A stretch of 64,000 bases of DNA from Flavobacterium sp. Root420 (GCF_001427905.1 NZ_LMEF01000012.1:562514-626513); one strand, 5' to 3'; shown: positions 1 to 8,425, counted from the stretch's first letter. Numbers and translations: made by a program. Notes: generated from the letters alone by a model not told the origin.

Positions 1-557
1 GAACTGGAGTTGATGGTGTTTTTTTAAGACAATTTGCGACTTTTGGAAAAGTAAAACGTAACGACCAGCACTTTGATAAAAAGGTATTGGAATATTTACA
101 AATTGAAGAAGAAAAAGGGAAATGGCTCATGCGTCGTTTTGTTACGATTGGATATTATGCTTTAGTTGATTTTTTAAAAACAATTCCCAAGCCGGCAAAC
201 AAAGATGAAGTGATTGAATGGATTGATCATAAAGAAGTTCCTGAACTTATTCTGGATCACAAAGAAATTCTGGACAAAGCCTTAGATACCTTGAGAATAG
301 AATTAAATTTAATGCCAATTGGTTATAACTTATTGCCAGAGAAATTCACCATTCCTGAACTTCAAAAATTGTATGAAACAATATTGGATAAAAAACTGGA
401 CAGAAGAAATTTTCTCCGAAAAATAACCAATATTGGAATCTTGACAAAACTCGACGAAAAGAAAAGTAACGTTGCTCACAAAGCACCAAATTTGTATACT
501 TTTGATAAAGATAAATACGAAGAAGTCCTTAAAAACGGTTTGAATCAAGGTTGGTAA
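1..557 (+). CDS. NUDIX-type transcriptional regulator, C-terminal part (5' end outside window)
   Basis: The reading frame is open from base 3, so the gene begins upstream of the window; the visible part encodes about 184 residues. It reads as the end of a NUDIX domain (TGVDGVFLRQFATFG) followed by a winged-helix-like tail ending in LQKLYETILDKKLDRRNFLR, the layout of NrtR-like NUDIX regulators in Bacteroidota. These proteins combine a NUDIX fold that senses a nucleotide or sugar derivative with a DNA-binding tail. An initiation codon proposed at 87 (TTG) would be an artefact of the truncated window. The effector cannot be told from this fragment, and no target gene is obvious downstream. Confidence 0.75.
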   Translation, partial: TGVDGVFLRQFATFGKVKRNDQHFDKKVLEYLQIEEEKGKWLMRRFVTIGYYALVDFLKTIPKPANKDEVIEWIDHKEVPELILDHKEILDKALDTLRIELNLMPIGYNLLPEKFTIPELQKLYETILDKKLDRRNFLRKITNIGILTKLDEKKSNVAHKAPNLYTFDKDKYEEVLKNGLNQGW

Positions 558-587
558 AATTAAGGTTTAACTTTAAAAATAACGATT

Positions 588-908
588 ATGGTCTCAATTG
601 AAACATTTAGACAATTAGCGATGTCGTTTCCGAATGCAACAGAAGAGCCACATTTTGAGAAAACTTCTTTTCGTGTCAACAAGAAAATCTTCGCCACTTT
701 TGATGAAAAAAATAATCGGGCAGTTTTAAAATTAAACGAAATTGATCAATCTGTTTTTTGTGCTTCTAGTGAAATGATTTTTTACCCAATTCAAAATAAA
801 TGGGGCAAACAAGGCTGGACAATCGTAGAACTTTCAAAAGTAAGACCAGAAATGTTCGAAGATGCCTTGATACGATCTTATGAAAATGTAATTACAAAAA
901 AGAAATAA
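588..908 (+). CDS. MmcQ/YjbR family protein
   Basis: A 106-residue protein of the MmcQ/YjbR family, a compact fold related to double-wing DNA-binding proteins. It shows the usual opening (SIETFRQLAMSFPNATEEPHF), the central KIFATFDEKNNRAVLKL strand pair and the closing GWTIVELSKV segment. Length is typical for the family. It lies 30 bases after the NUDIX regulator in the same direction and ends 4 bases before the convergent alkB stop, so it may be read with the upstream gene. The biochemical role of the family is not established; some members are described as DNA-binding. Confidence 0.8.
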   Translation: MVSIETFRQLAMSFPNATEEPHFEKTSFRVNKKIFATFDEKNNRAVLKLNEIDQSVFCASSEMIFYPIQNKWGKQGWTIVELSKVRPEMFEDALIRSYENVITKKK

Positions 909-912
909 TTTT

Positions 913-1521
913 CTACCTGACGATAGTTCTAAAAGTCAAATTTACTCGAGGTTTTAATGTTGTTTTGGTTGGCGGTAAACGATGGAGCCAATGCGTTTGT
1001 GTAGTATCTTTCATGACCAACAAACTTCCATGTTCTAAAATTAAAGAAACAACTTCTTTAGTTTCTTTGTGTTTGAAAGCAAACTTACGTTCAGCACCAA
1101 AACTAACCGAACCAATTGCTCCATTCTTTTTTAAATCTTTTTCGGCATCGCTGTGCCAGGCCATTCCTTCATCACCGGAATGATATAAATTCAATAAACA
1201 GGAGTTGAAAGTTTCGCTGGTTTTTTCCTCAATAATTGCTTTTAATTCTAATAATTCCTTCGTCCACGGAAGTGCTTTTTTAGTAGTATTCGAATACGTA
1301 TATTCAAAACCAGAATCTCCGTACCACGCCACTTTTCGTTTGGTCAAAATTAATTTCCCGAAGATTATCGCTTCGTCATTTTTCCATTCGATAGTATTCA
1401 AAAGCACTTCTAAATAATGATTTGAATCTTCTCTGGAGAATAATTTTCCGTAATAATTCACCGTTCCATCTTTCGGAAGTAAATTGGTAGTTTCGTCTGT
1501 ATGCGGATTAAATAGGTCCAT
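913..1521 (-). CDS. alkB: AlkB-type alpha-ketoglutarate-dependent DNA dealkylase
   Basis: 202 residues. AlkB proteins oxidatively remove methyl groups from 1-methyladenine and 3-methylcytosine using Fe(II), O2 and 2-oxoglutarate. The iron ligands are visible as H123 and D125 (WHSDAE) and H180 (WLHRLP). The 2-oxoglutarate-binding arginines follow in PRVNLTFR (R192, R198). The length matches the short human ALKBH2/3-like bacterial class. Its start overlaps the end of the Ada zinc-domain gene by 14 bases, so the two are translationally coupled and probably form the tail of an alkylation-response operon running down from about 4.3 kb. Confidence 0.92.
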   Translation of the reverse strand: MDLFNPHTDETTNLLPKDGTVNYYGKLFSREDSNHYLEVLLNTIEWKNDEAIIFGKLILTKRKVAWYGDSGFEYTYSNTTKKALPWTKELLELKAIIEEKTSETFNSCLLNLYHSGDEGMAWHSDAEKDLKKNGAIGSVSFGAERKFAFKHKETKEVVSLILEHGSLLVMKDTTQTHWLHRLPPTKTTLKPRVNLTFRTIVR

Positions 1522-1753
1522 TTTTCCAGTTTTGATATTCGGTTTTCATGCAATGTCCGCAAGGTCTGAAACTATTTTGTCTTGCTTCATTTTCAGATAA
1601 AAAGAAAACCCGATTTTCGCGTTTCATTCTTTTTCCTGAAGAACATTTTAGTGTTCCGTATATTTTTAGTTTTCGGTTTCCACCAAAGCAAATTTCCGCA
1701 TTTTTAATTTTATTTCGGAGGTCGGAGTCGGGAATTTTATCGTGATGGATCAT
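1508..1753 (-). CDS. stand-alone Ada-type metal-binding domain protein
   Basis: An 81-residue protein corresponding to the N-terminal zinc/phosphotriester-repair domain of Ada. The shared core is IYGTLKCSSGKRMKRENRVF (31-50) and FRPCGHC (62-68). In E. coli Ada four cysteines bind zinc (38, 42, 69, 72). Here C37, C65 and C68 align with three of them, while the second position is K41; C22 (EICFGGN) lies nearby and could complete the site. The AraC-MGMT part of Ada is encoded separately at 3470-4324, so this looks like the missing N-domain kept as its own gene. Whether it still accepts methyl groups is unknown. Confidence 0.72.
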   Translation of the reverse strand: MIHHDKIPDSDLRNKIKNAEICFGGNRKLKIYGTLKCSSGKRMKRENRVFFLSENEARQNSFRPCGHCMKTEYQNWKNGPI

Positions 1754-1809
1754 TTATTTATTAGATTTTTATTTGGAAAGGCGCACAACTGTGTATCATT
1801 CGTACGAAT

Positions 1810-1953
1810 TAATCTCGCAAAGACGCAGAGTCGCAAAGGTATAATCCTGGCTAACGTTTTAAGTTTTTTTAAGGAGTTTGATTTTATTTACAAATCCTTA
1901 TTAATCTTAATGTTTAAATATAAACTTTGCGACTCTGCGTCTTTGCGAGATTA
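1810..1953. repeat. Perfect 29-bp inverted repeat with 86-nt spacer (CGCAAAG type)
   Basis: Arms at 1810-1838 and 1925-1953 are exact reverse complements, built on CGCAAAGACGCAGAGTCGCA. The arm has an internal period of about 8-9 nt (GCAAAGAC, GCAGAGTC, GCAAAG). The spacer has no credible reading frame. It fills the gap between the 2OG oxygenase gene and the Ada zinc-domain gene in the middle of the repair cluster, where its hairpin could affect read-through. Related CGCAAAG words occur near 4410-4460. Confidence 0.85.
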
Positions 1954-1959
1954 AATTTA

Positions 1960-2673
1960 TCACGACAGGGCATCATGAAAAATAATCCCCAACGTATGCC
2001 TTTCACCCGAATGAATTTCGCTCACGCCATGTTTCATATTAACGCGATAATATCCTTTTGATCCTTTTACTGGTCTGAAATTTGTCGTAAAAACCAAAAC
2101 GTCACCTTTTTTGGGTTTCAAAACAATCGCTTTTGATTGCGCTCTTGGCGTTTGCTGCGTTAAGACAAATTCGCCACCTGTGAAATCTTCATCGGGTTCG
2201 TTTAGGAAAAGGACTATTTGAATAGGAAAATATACATCTCCGTATAAATCCTGATGCAGAGTATTAAAACCACTTTTACCATATTTTAAAATTAAGACAG
2301 TTGCTTTTAGTTGATTGTTTTCATGACATTGCTTTAATAATTCGTCATGTGATTCGGGAAAAAAGGTATTGATATTTAATACTTTCATCCACGCATTTGC
2401 AATTGGTGCCAGTTTTGGATAAATCGAAGAACGAATGCTTTGAATCAAATCCGGAAGCGGATAATTAAAGTATTTGTATTCGCCCAAACCAAATCGATAG
2501 CGTTCCATAACAACTGTTTTTCGATATAAATTTGGATTATCGTAATCGAATTTTAAATCTTCACATTGCTCGTTGGCAAGCACATTTGGAATAATTGCGT
2601 ATCCATTTTCGTGCATAGATTCGGTGATGCTTTCCCAGTTTTGAGAAGCAATTTTTGATTGTATATTTTGCAT
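1960..2673 (-). CDS. 2OG-Fe(II) oxygenase (AlkB-cluster associated)
   Basis: 237 residues, a 2-oxoglutarate/Fe(II) dioxygenase of the prolyl-4-hydroxylase-like superfamily. The jelly-roll motifs are clear: H140-x-D142 (TLHQDLYG), a distal H215 (MKHGVSEI) and a 2-oxoglutarate-binding R225 (ERHTLGI). The segment between them, FLNEPDEDFTGGEF, is the usual double-stranded helix strand. A similar oxygenase is often found beside ada and alkB in other bacteria, which suggests a role in the response to alkylation, but the substrate is not known. It starts 1 base before the upstream hydrolase gene ends, so the two are surely co-transcribed. Confidence 0.8.
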   Translation of the reverse strand: MQNIQSKIASQNWESITESMHENGYAIIPNVLANEQCEDLKFDYDNPNLYRKTVVMERYRFGLGEYKYFNYPLPDLIQSIRSSIYPKLAPIANAWMKVLNINTFFPESHDELLKQCHENNQLKATVLILKYGKSGFNTLHQDLYGDVYFPIQIVLFLNEPDEDFTGGEFVLTQQTPRAQSKAIVLKPKKGDVLVFTTNFRPVKGSKGYYRVNMKHGVSEIHSGERHTLGIIFHDALS

Positions 2674-2674
2674 T

Positions 2675-3397
2675 TTAAGATGTTGCTATTTCGCAGAAAA
2701 TAGAAGATAATTCTTCAGGTTGACTAAAAAAAGGAGAGTGGCTGGTTTCCATTTGATATACTTTCTGGCAAACGGTTTCCGTATACATTTTTCTTTGGAT
2801 AAAAGGTGTTACCTCTTTATCTTCAGTACATTCTATATAAAACCTTGGAACACTTCCATATTTTTCTTCCGATAATTCTAAAGCTGTAATACCAGATTCT
2901 ACAGATTCGTGACTTAATAGTAATTTTGCGAGTTCAGTAATTGTTTCATCACAATCATGATAAAGTCCTTCCTTGTAAATTTCTGGTTGTAGAGTATGGG
3001 CATTTAATTCAGGATATCTGGTTACAAATGGTTTTAAAACACCATTGATATCCTGAGCAGAATATTCACTTTGAGTTTTACCATTCGGAATTAGATAAGC
3101 GGCTAAGTAAATTAATTTTTCAATTTTATCTGAACGATATTCTGCAGCCTGAGAGATCATGATTCCATTTTTGCTATGACCAACAAGTATAACTTTAGAA
3201 TCTAAAGTGTCAATTAATTCGCAAATTGATGCTACAGATTTTTGAAATGTTACTTCATTGATTGGAGTTTTATCTCTTCCCATTCCTGGTAAATCAATTG
3301 CAATTACTCTGTGACCTTTGCTTTCTAAAATTGGAATTACTTTATGCCAATTCCATGAACTATGCCACGAACCATGTATTAAAATGAATGTTTTCAT
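2675..3397 (-). CDS. alpha/beta hydrolase, MenH/esterase-like
   Basis: 240 residues with a classic alpha/beta-hydrolase layout: oxyanion-hole motif LIHGSWHSSW (6-15), nucleophile elbow VGHSKNG with S75, an acid in ECTEDKEVTP and a catalytic histidine in ETSHSPFF near the C terminus. The elbow is GHSKN rather than the usual GxSxG. The family includes plant-type methyl/cyanohydrin esterases and many uncharacterised bacterial hydrolases, so the substrate cannot be named. It lies between ada and the 2OG oxygenase, with a 72-base gap from ada, and may be part of the same transcription unit. Confidence 0.8.
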   Translation of the reverse strand: MKTFILIHGSWHSSWNWHKVIPILESKGHRVIAIDLPGMGRDKTPINEVTFQKSVASICELIDTLDSKVILVGHSKNGIMISQAAEYRSDKIEKLIYLAAYLIPNGKTQSEYSAQDINGVLKPFVTRYPELNAHTLQPEIYKEGLYHDCDETITELAKLLLSHESVESGITALELSEEKYGSVPRFYIECTEDKEVTPFIQRKMYTETVCQKVYQMETSHSPFFSQPEELSSIFCEIATS

Positions 3398-3469
3398 GTC
3401 TTAAATATTTAAAATTATAAGACAAAATTACCTTCGAAGTCAGTATAATAAAATCCGTTTCTTGCTCAA

Positions 3470-4324
3470 TTATAAATTGCTTTGCGCACCTTCCCAGCCG
3501 ATAATTGCTGTTTTTCGGGTATTTCCCCACATATAACCACCAAAAGTTCCTGTAGATTGAATAACGCGATGGCATGGAATCAAAAATGCCACAGGATTAC
3601 TTCCAATTGCAGTTCCGACAGCTCGTGAAGCATTTGGTTTGTCAATTTGATGTGCAATAGAGCCGTAGGTTGACAATTGCCCCATTGGAATTTTAAGCAG
3701 CGTTTCCCAAACTTTCAATTGAAAATCAGTTCCTTTTAAATGCAGTTTGATTTCAGATAATTTGCTCCAGTCGTTTTGAAAAATAAATAAGGCATTTTGC
3801 TGTACCAAATCTAATTTTCTTGAGAATGCTGCGTTGGGAAATTTGTATTTTAAATTTTCAAAACCGAGTTCTTCACTTTCGGCAAAAGCCATAAAACAAA
3901 CCCCTTTTTGCGTTGAAGCCACAATAATATTTCCAAACGGACTTTCGGCAAAGCTGAAATTGATTTCTAAATTTTTTCCGCCGTTTTTATATTCCGCCGG
4001 AGTCATACCTTCAATGTTAACGAATAAATCATGCAGACGGCTGGTTCCGGAAAGCCCGGTATCGAAAGCGGCGTCAAATAAAGTGGCCTGATTGTCTTCT
4101 TTCAGGATTTTTTTAGCATGTTCGACACTAATATATTGCAAAAACTTTTTCGGACTTGTGCCGGCCCATTCGGTAAACAAACGCTGAAAGTGAAACGGAC
4201 TCAAATGCACTTTTTCAGCAACCTCATCAAGATTGGGCTGTGCTTTAAAATTAGCTTTGATATAATCGATCGCATCTGCGATCCGATTATAATTAATGTT
4301 TTCTTGTGTGTTCATTTCTTTCAA
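3470..4324 (-). CDS. ada: AraC-type regulator fused to O6-methylguanine-DNA methyltransferase (Ada without its zinc domain)
   Basis: 284 residues. An AraC helix-turn-helix domain (about 8-112, VAEKVHLSPFHFQRLF) is followed by a methyltransferase domain with the acceptor motif IPCHRVI (C251). The second half repairs O6-methylguanine by suicidal transfer to C251. The E. coli Ada N-terminal zinc domain, which senses methylphosphotriesters and switches the activator on, is absent, and a separate gene for such a domain is found at 1508-1753. An alternative start at 4315 (MNTQENI) is possible. As the first gene of the minus-strand run it probably regulates the cluster. Confidence 0.9.
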   Translation of the reverse strand: MKEMNTQENINYNRIADAIDYIKANFKAQPNLDEVAEKVHLSPFHFQRLFTEWAGTSPKKFLQYISVEHAKKILKEDNQATLFDAAFDTGLSGTSRLHDLFVNIEGMTPAEYKNGGKNLEINFSFAESPFGNIIVASTQKGVCFMAFAESEELGFENLKYKFPNAAFSRKLDLVQQNALFIFQNDWSKLSEIKLHLKGTDFQLKVWETLLKIPMGQLSTYGSIAHQIDKPNASRAVGTAIGSNPVAFLIPCHRVIQSTGTFGGYMWGNTRKTAIIGWEGAQSNL

Positions 4325-4572
4325 TTTTATAATGCAAATATCGACCTGTTTTTGCAGGGATAAAATCCGAAACTTGCTTTATTTTAATCACATAGGAGAG
4401 CGAAGATTTTATGCAAAGTTTGCGATGTTTTTTGCTCGCAAGGTCACAAGGTTTGCGAAATATTGTCATCCTGATAAAGGAAGGACCGCATTAGAAACTC
4501 CGCAAAGATTGGAAATTGTTTCTAAATATAATTCGTGTATTTCTTCTAAATGATGCTTCTTAAAATTGAAAA
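4325..4572. repeat. Gene-free gap with repeat-like words
   Basis: This 248-base gap holds no convincing gene. At 4410-4460 are CGCAAAG/TTTGCGA words resembling the 1810-1953 repeat. At 4465-4506 is a GTCATCCTGATAAAGGAAGG stretch followed by AAACTCCGCAAAG, like a dispersed element common between flavobacterial genes. The ada promoter must lie near 4325-4350, but no clear TAnnTTTG box was found. Confidence 0.5.
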
Positions 4573-4905
4573 TTAATGTGCCGTAGTTTTAGAAAAGACA
4601 TTTATGATTACAACACCAATCATAATTAATGCCAATCCAATAATAGCCGGTAAATCCGGAATTTGTTTAAAAAAGACAGCACCAATAATAGTAATTAATA
4701 CAATTCCAACACCGGACCAAATAGCATACGCAATTCCAACCGGAATAGTTCTAATTGCAAAACTCAAAAAGTAAAAAGCTCCAAAATATCCAATAAAAGT
4801 AATGATGCTCGGAATTAGTTGTGTAAACTGCTCTGATTTTTTTAATGCCGAAGTGGTTATGATTTCGAATATAATAGCTATTCCTAAAAAGAAGAAGTTT
4901 TTCAT
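4573..4905 (-). CDS. SMR-family multidrug efflux protein (EmrE/QacE-like)
   Basis: 110 residues forming four membrane helices, the size of small multidrug resistance transporters, which work as dimers exchanging protons for cationic drugs or guanidinium compounds. The essential membrane glutamate is at E14 (AIIFEIITTSALKKS), exactly as in EmrE. The third helix carries the conserved GIAYAIWSGVGIVLITIIG signature. The C terminus is short, as usual. It stands alone on the minus strand. EmrE-type and guanidinium-type (SugE/Gdx) members cannot be separated with certainty by reading; the AIWSGVG motif favours the EmrE side. Confidence 0.85.
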   Translation of the reverse strand: MKNFFFLGIAIIFEIITTSALKKSEQFTQLIPSIITFIGYFGAFYFLSFAIRTIPVGIAYAIWSGVGIVLITIIGAVFFKQIPDLPAIIGLALIMIGVVIINVFSKTTAH

Positions 4906-5006
4906 ATTTTACGTTTTTTTACAAAGTTAATCTTTGTATGGCAACGAATGCTTTAATTTTTCTATTTCAAATTAGTATTTAAATTCTTATTATAATAAAA
5001 ACAAAA

Positions 5007-5345
5007 TTACATTACTTCAATTAATCTGTATTTTAATTGATCATGATAGAATGCTGTATGCAAAGTCAATTCAGTTTCGATGTTGTCGTTGGTAAATAGT
5101 TTTGCTTCAATTCCAAAACCTTCTGTAGTATCATATTTAAAGACACTAAATTTGGATTCTAAAATTTTTAATTTAGGAAAGGCTGCAGTTTTAAAGTAGT
5201 CAAACAATTCTTCTTTGATTTCACCAAGCACTGCGGGTTTAATTCCGAATTTAGTTTCTAAATTGTTAGCATTCATTAAATTAATTTCATGGACTAATTC
5301 ACAATTTAATTTGAAAGCTATTTTTGAAATTTCTTGTTCTGTCAT
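5007..5345 (-). CDS. hypothetical protein, 112 aa
   Basis: Not recognised. A soluble 112-residue protein with a mixed helix/strand pattern: a helical first half (EISKIAFKLNCELVHEINL, then KEELFDYFKTAAFPKL) and a beta-like second half (ESKFSVFKYDTTEGFGIEAKL, then TELTLHTAFYHDQLKYRL). No signal peptide, membrane segment or metal motif is seen. It starts 23 bases after the coiled-coil gene ends, in the same direction, so the two are probably one operon. The ending IEVM and compact size suggest a small alpha/beta domain, but no function is proposed. Confidence 0.6.
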   Translation of the reverse strand: MTEQEISKIAFKLNCELVHEINLMNANNLETKFGIKPAVLGEIKEELFDYFKTAAFPKLKILESKFSVFKYDTTEGFGIEAKLFTNDNIETELTLHTAFYHDQLKYRLIEVM

Positions 5346-5368
5346 GAGAAATATTATTTATTTCTTTC

Positions 5369-5902
5369 CTATTTTTCTTTTTCTTTTTTGGCCTTTTCCT
5401 CTTCTTTAAGTCTTTTTTCTTCTTCGTGTTTTTTGGTAAGTTCTTCTTTTTTAATTTTTGCCGTTGCAATTTGGCTTTGAAAATTTTGAATTTTTTTTGA
5501 ACTTTTTTCTATATCAGTTTTTGATTGGAGTACCTTTTCTTCAGACTTTGCAATTTCCTTTTTTGATTTTTCTATTTTTTTTGAAAGATCTGTGTTGTTT
5601 TCAGAATTTTTTTCAAGAGAAGCTAATTCTTCTTGTTTCGATTTTAATTCGGCTTCCTTTTCCGTTGATTTGGTTTGTAGTTTTTTTAGCTTTCTTTCTT
5701 CATTTGCCAGTTTATCTTCTGACGTTTGAATGTTATTAAGATTACGGGCAATATCGCGCTGTTGCTGTTGTTGCCACATAAACATTTGGTTTTGCTGTCT
5801 GACCATGGCATTGTTAGACTGCATTTGTCTTTGCATACTTGATTGCGCAGTTGAAAAAAAAGGTAAAAGCGTAAGTAACATTAAAATTAGGCGTGTTCTC
5901 AT
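5369..5902 (-). CDS. exported coiled-coil protein
   Basis: 177 residues. An N-terminal signal peptide (MRTRLILMLLTLLPFFSTAQ, cleavage after about residue 19) is followed by a Gln/Asn/Met-rich stretch with a run of five glutamines. From about residue 55 to the end there is a long charged Lys/Glu coiled coil with heptad-like spacing, ending in EEEKAKKEKEK. The protein is therefore probably periplasmic or surface-exposed and elongated. No enzyme motif is present. Such coiled coils are too generic for a functional guess. The downstream small gene at 5007 shares the unit. Confidence 0.65.
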   Translation of the reverse strand: MRTRLILMLLTLLPFFSTAQSSMQRQMQSNNAMVRQQNQMFMWQQQQQRDIARNLNNIQTSEDKLANEERKLKKLQTKSTEKEAELKSKQEELASLEKNSENNTDLSKKIEKSKKEIAKSEEKVLQSKTDIEKSSKKIQNFQSQIATAKIKKEELTKKHEEEKRLKEEEKAKKEKEK

Positions 5903-6050
5903 AATTTGGCAGGTATTGGGAATTTTAATTTCAAAAGTAACGCTTAAAATTAAGAGTCGTGTATATTATCTGATTAAAATTAAGCTCTTGATTTATGTGG
6001 CACGCCCTAATTATTTTAGATTGTAGATTTCTGATTTTAGATTAAAAACA

Positions 6051-6082
6051 AAACCCGACAGATTTTAAAATCTGTCGGGTTT
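6051..6082 (-). terminator. Perfect 16-bp palindromic terminator after ahcY
   Basis: AAACCCGACAGATTTT (6051-6066) is followed at once by its exact complement (6067-6082). It lies 31 bases beyond the ahcY stop and reads as a rho-independent-type hairpin on the minus strand. Its layout (C-rich ends, TTTTAAAA centre) resembles the palindrome found inside the tenI-like gene at 26989-27015. Confidence 0.75.
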
Positions 6083-6113
6083 GAAGTATGTAAGTAGATA
6101 AATCTAAAATTTA

Positions 6114-7430
6114 CTAGTATCTGTAGTATTCTGGTTTGAATGGACCTTCAACCGGAACGCCAATATAAGCAGCCTGATCGTCACGTAAAGTTTCTAATTC
6201 AACGCCTAATTTAGCTAAGTGCAAAGCAGCAACTTTTTCATCTAAATGTTTTGGCAACATATAAACGTCATTGTTGTAAGCAGCACTGTTTTTCCATAAT
6301 TCGATTTGAGCTAAAGTTTGGTTTGTAAATGAGTTACTCATTACAAAACTTGGGTGACCTGTAGCACAACCAAGGTTTACTAAACGACCTTCAGCCAAAA
6401 TGATTATATCTTTTCCAGCGATAGTATATTTGTCAACCTGAGGTTTGATTTCGATTTTAGATGCACCGTGGTTTTTGTTCAACCAGGCCATATCAATTTC
6501 GTTATCAAAGTGTCCGATGTTACAAACAACAGTTTTGTCTTTCATTTGCTCGAAATGACTTCCAAGAACGATATCTTTATTTCCTGTAGTTGTAATGATG
6601 ATATCAGCATTAGCAATTACAGTGTTTAATTTTTTAACTTCATAACCGTCCATTGCAGCTTGTAAAGCACAAATTGGGTCAATTTCAGTAACTGTTACGA
6701 TAGATCCAGCACCTCTGAAAGAAGCAGCAGTTCCTTTTCCAACATCACCGTATCCACAAACGATAACTCTTTTTCCAGCTAACATTAAGTCAGTTGCACG
6801 ACGTACAGCATCTACAGCAGATTCTTTACAACCGTATTTGTTATCAAATTTAGATTTAGTAACAGAGTCATTAATGTTGATAGCAGGCATTGGTAAAGTT
6901 CCGGCTTTTACTCTTTCGTAAAGTCTGTGAACTCCAGTTGTAGTTTCTTCAGATAATCCTTTGATTCCAGGAACCAATTCTGGGAAACGGTCAATAACCA
7001 TGTTTGTTAAATCTCCACCATCATCAAGAATCATGTTCAATGGTTTTCTGTCTTCACCAAAGAATAAAGTTTGCTCAATACACCAGTCAAATGATTGCTC
7101 ATCAAGACCTTTCCAGGCATAAACCTGAATTCCGGCAGCAGCAATAGCAGCAGCAGCCTGATCCTGAGTAGAGAAAATATTACAAGATGACCAAGTAACT
7201 TCAGCACCAAGAGCAATTAAAGTTTCGATCAAAACAGCAGTTTGAATCGTCATGTGCAAACATCCAGCGATACGAGCACCTGCAAGAGGTTGTTCGTCTT
7301 TATATTCAGCACGAAGTGCCATTAAGCCAGGCATTTCAGCTTCAGCTAGTTCAATTTCTTTTCTTCCCCAAGCCGCTAGAGAAATGTCTTTTACTTTGAA
7401 AGCCACAAAAGGCGTAGTTGTAGTACTCAT
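6114..7430 (-). CDS. ahcY: adenosylhomocysteinase
   Basis: 438 residues, full length. The enzyme reversibly splits S-adenosylhomocysteine into adenosine and homocysteine with a bound NAD, clearing the by-product of all SAM-dependent methylations. The NAD-binding loop [19 protein letters not shown], the [10 protein letters not shown] segment and the C-terminal KPEYYRY ending (which completes the neighbouring NAD site in the tetramer) are all present. A minus-strand -7 box, TAAATTTG, lies at 7463-7470, about 33 bases before the start. It is monocistronic, ended by the palindrome at 6051-6082. Confidence 0.97.
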   Translation of the reverse strand: MSTTTTPFVAFKVKDISLAAWGRKEIELAEAEMPGLMALRAEYKDEQPLAGARIAGCLHMTIQTAVLIETLIALGAEVTWSSCNIFSTQDQAAAAIAAAGIQVYAWKGLDEQSFDWCIEQTLFFGEDRKPLNMILDDGGDLTNMVIDRFPELVPGIKGLSEETTTGVHRLYERVKAGTLPMPAININDSVTKSKFDNKYGCKESAVDAVRRATDLMLAGKRVIVCGYGDVGKGTAASFRGAGSIVTVTEIDPICALQAAMDGYEVKKLNTVIANADIIITTTGNKDIVLGSHFEQMKDKTVVCNIGHFDNEIDMAWLNKNHGASKIEIKPQVDKYTIAGKDIIILAEGRLVNLGCATGHPSFVMSNSFTNQTLAQIELWKNSAAYNNDVYMLPKHLDEKVAALHLAKLGVELETLRDDQAAYIGVPVEGPFKPEYYRY

Positions 7431-7565
7431 TTATAGTATATTTGTATATTGTAAAATTTTTGCAAATTTACGGAATACCTTTTGAATTTTTACTATTTCT
7501 GTAAGATTTGTGAAATGTTTAATTTCTTAATCTTTAGAGTATTAGTTTGTAAATTGTTTTTTAGA

Positions 7566-7660
7566 AGCTAATCCTGCTGTCCACTATATCTTTTGTGGTG
7601 AACCCCACCACAAAAGGATGCCGTTCCCATCAGGGCTAAAAAGACGAGACATTAAATTAC
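7566..7660. repeat. Intergenic hairpin repeat between ahcY and the PPTase gene
   Basis: CTTTTGTGGTG (7590-7600) pairs perfectly with CACCACAAAAG (7606-7616) around a 5-base loop, followed by CCCATCAGGGCTAAAA. From memory this sentence is a dispersed intergenic element of Flavobacterium; only one copy lies in this window. The 297-base gap otherwise holds the ahcY promoter and an AT-rich leader for 7728; no riboswitch for SAM or SAH was recognised. Confidence 0.5.
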
Positions 7661-7727
7661 CAGTTTAGTTTCCAAAAGGAAAAATAATTTCATAATTAAC
7701 CATTTATAATTTACAATTAAAGAAGTA

Positions 7728-8378
7728 ATGCCTTTATTTAAAACCATACAGTGTAACGAAACAACCAAACTTTTAATTTGGGAAATAACAGAATCTTTTG
7801 AGGAGTTGTTGAGCAAAGTAGTTTTAAAAGAAAAAACGCAACGCCGATTAGACGGAATGAAGTCTCAGTTACATCAGCGTGCTTTTTTGAGTGTTCGTAT
7901 GCTGATTCAGGAAATGGGTTTTACAGATAAAGATTTACATTATGATGAATTCGGGAAACCTTATTTCGATTGTCATAATTATATTTCGATTACGCATTCG
8001 TATCATTTTGCAGCTATTATTATCAGCCATGAAACAGTTGGAATTGATATGGAATTACAGCGTGAAAAAATCCTCAAAATTGCTGATAAATTTGTCGATA
8101 CCGAATTTGAATACTTAAATCCGAATGTCTCAGAGGAATATATCAAGAAACTTACAGTGATTTGGGGTGCTAAAGAAGCGATTTTTAAAATTAGAAATGA
8201 AAAAGGGATCAGTTTTAAAGATCATATTAGGGTTGGAGATTTTTCTTTGAATAAAAAAGAAACCCAGGCCAGTCTACATTTTGATGATTTGATTAAAGAT
8301 TTCAATGTGCATTATGAAGAAATCAAATCTGATAATTTTGAAGGGAAATTTACTTTGGTTTATGCTTTTGAGAAATAG
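7728..8378 (+). CDS. 4'-phosphopantetheinyl transferase
   Basis: 216 residues, Sfp/HetI-like. The enzyme moves phosphopantetheine from coenzyme A to a serine of acyl-, aryl- or peptidyl-carrier proteins. The two signature motifs are present: VGIDMELQREKI (Mg-binding D and E) and IWGAKEAIFKI with the catalytic glutamate and lysine. The N-terminal substrate-binding half (LHYDEFGKPYF...ISITHSY) is also typical. The sequence fits the broad-range Sfp-like type better than the short AcpS type. It stands alone on the plus strand; no polyketide or peptide synthase gene is in the window. Confidence 0.88.
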   Translation: MPLFKTIQCNETTKLLIWEITESFEELLSKVVLKEKTQRRLDGMKSQLHQRAFLSVRMLIQEMGFTDKDLHYDEFGKPYFDCHNYISITHSYHFAAIIISHETVGIDMELQREKILKIADKFVDTEFEYLNPNVSEEYIKKLTVIWGAKEAIFKIRNEKGISFKDHIRVGDFSLNKKETQASLHFDDLIKDFNVHYEEIKSDNFEGKFTLVYAFEK

Positions 8379-8425
8379 TATTTATAATAAAATTCCAATT
8401 ATTGAAATTCCAAATTCCACAATCT

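Noticed and set aside
1742..1954. A 70-residue plus-strand frame
   Set aside because: Encoded largely by the 29-bp inverted repeat; no protein features.
7431..7727. Possible SAM or SAH riboswitch before ahcY
   Set aside because: The only strong hairpin (7590-7616) is a dispersed repeat far from the ahcY promoter box, and no conserved SAM/SAH aptamer words were found.
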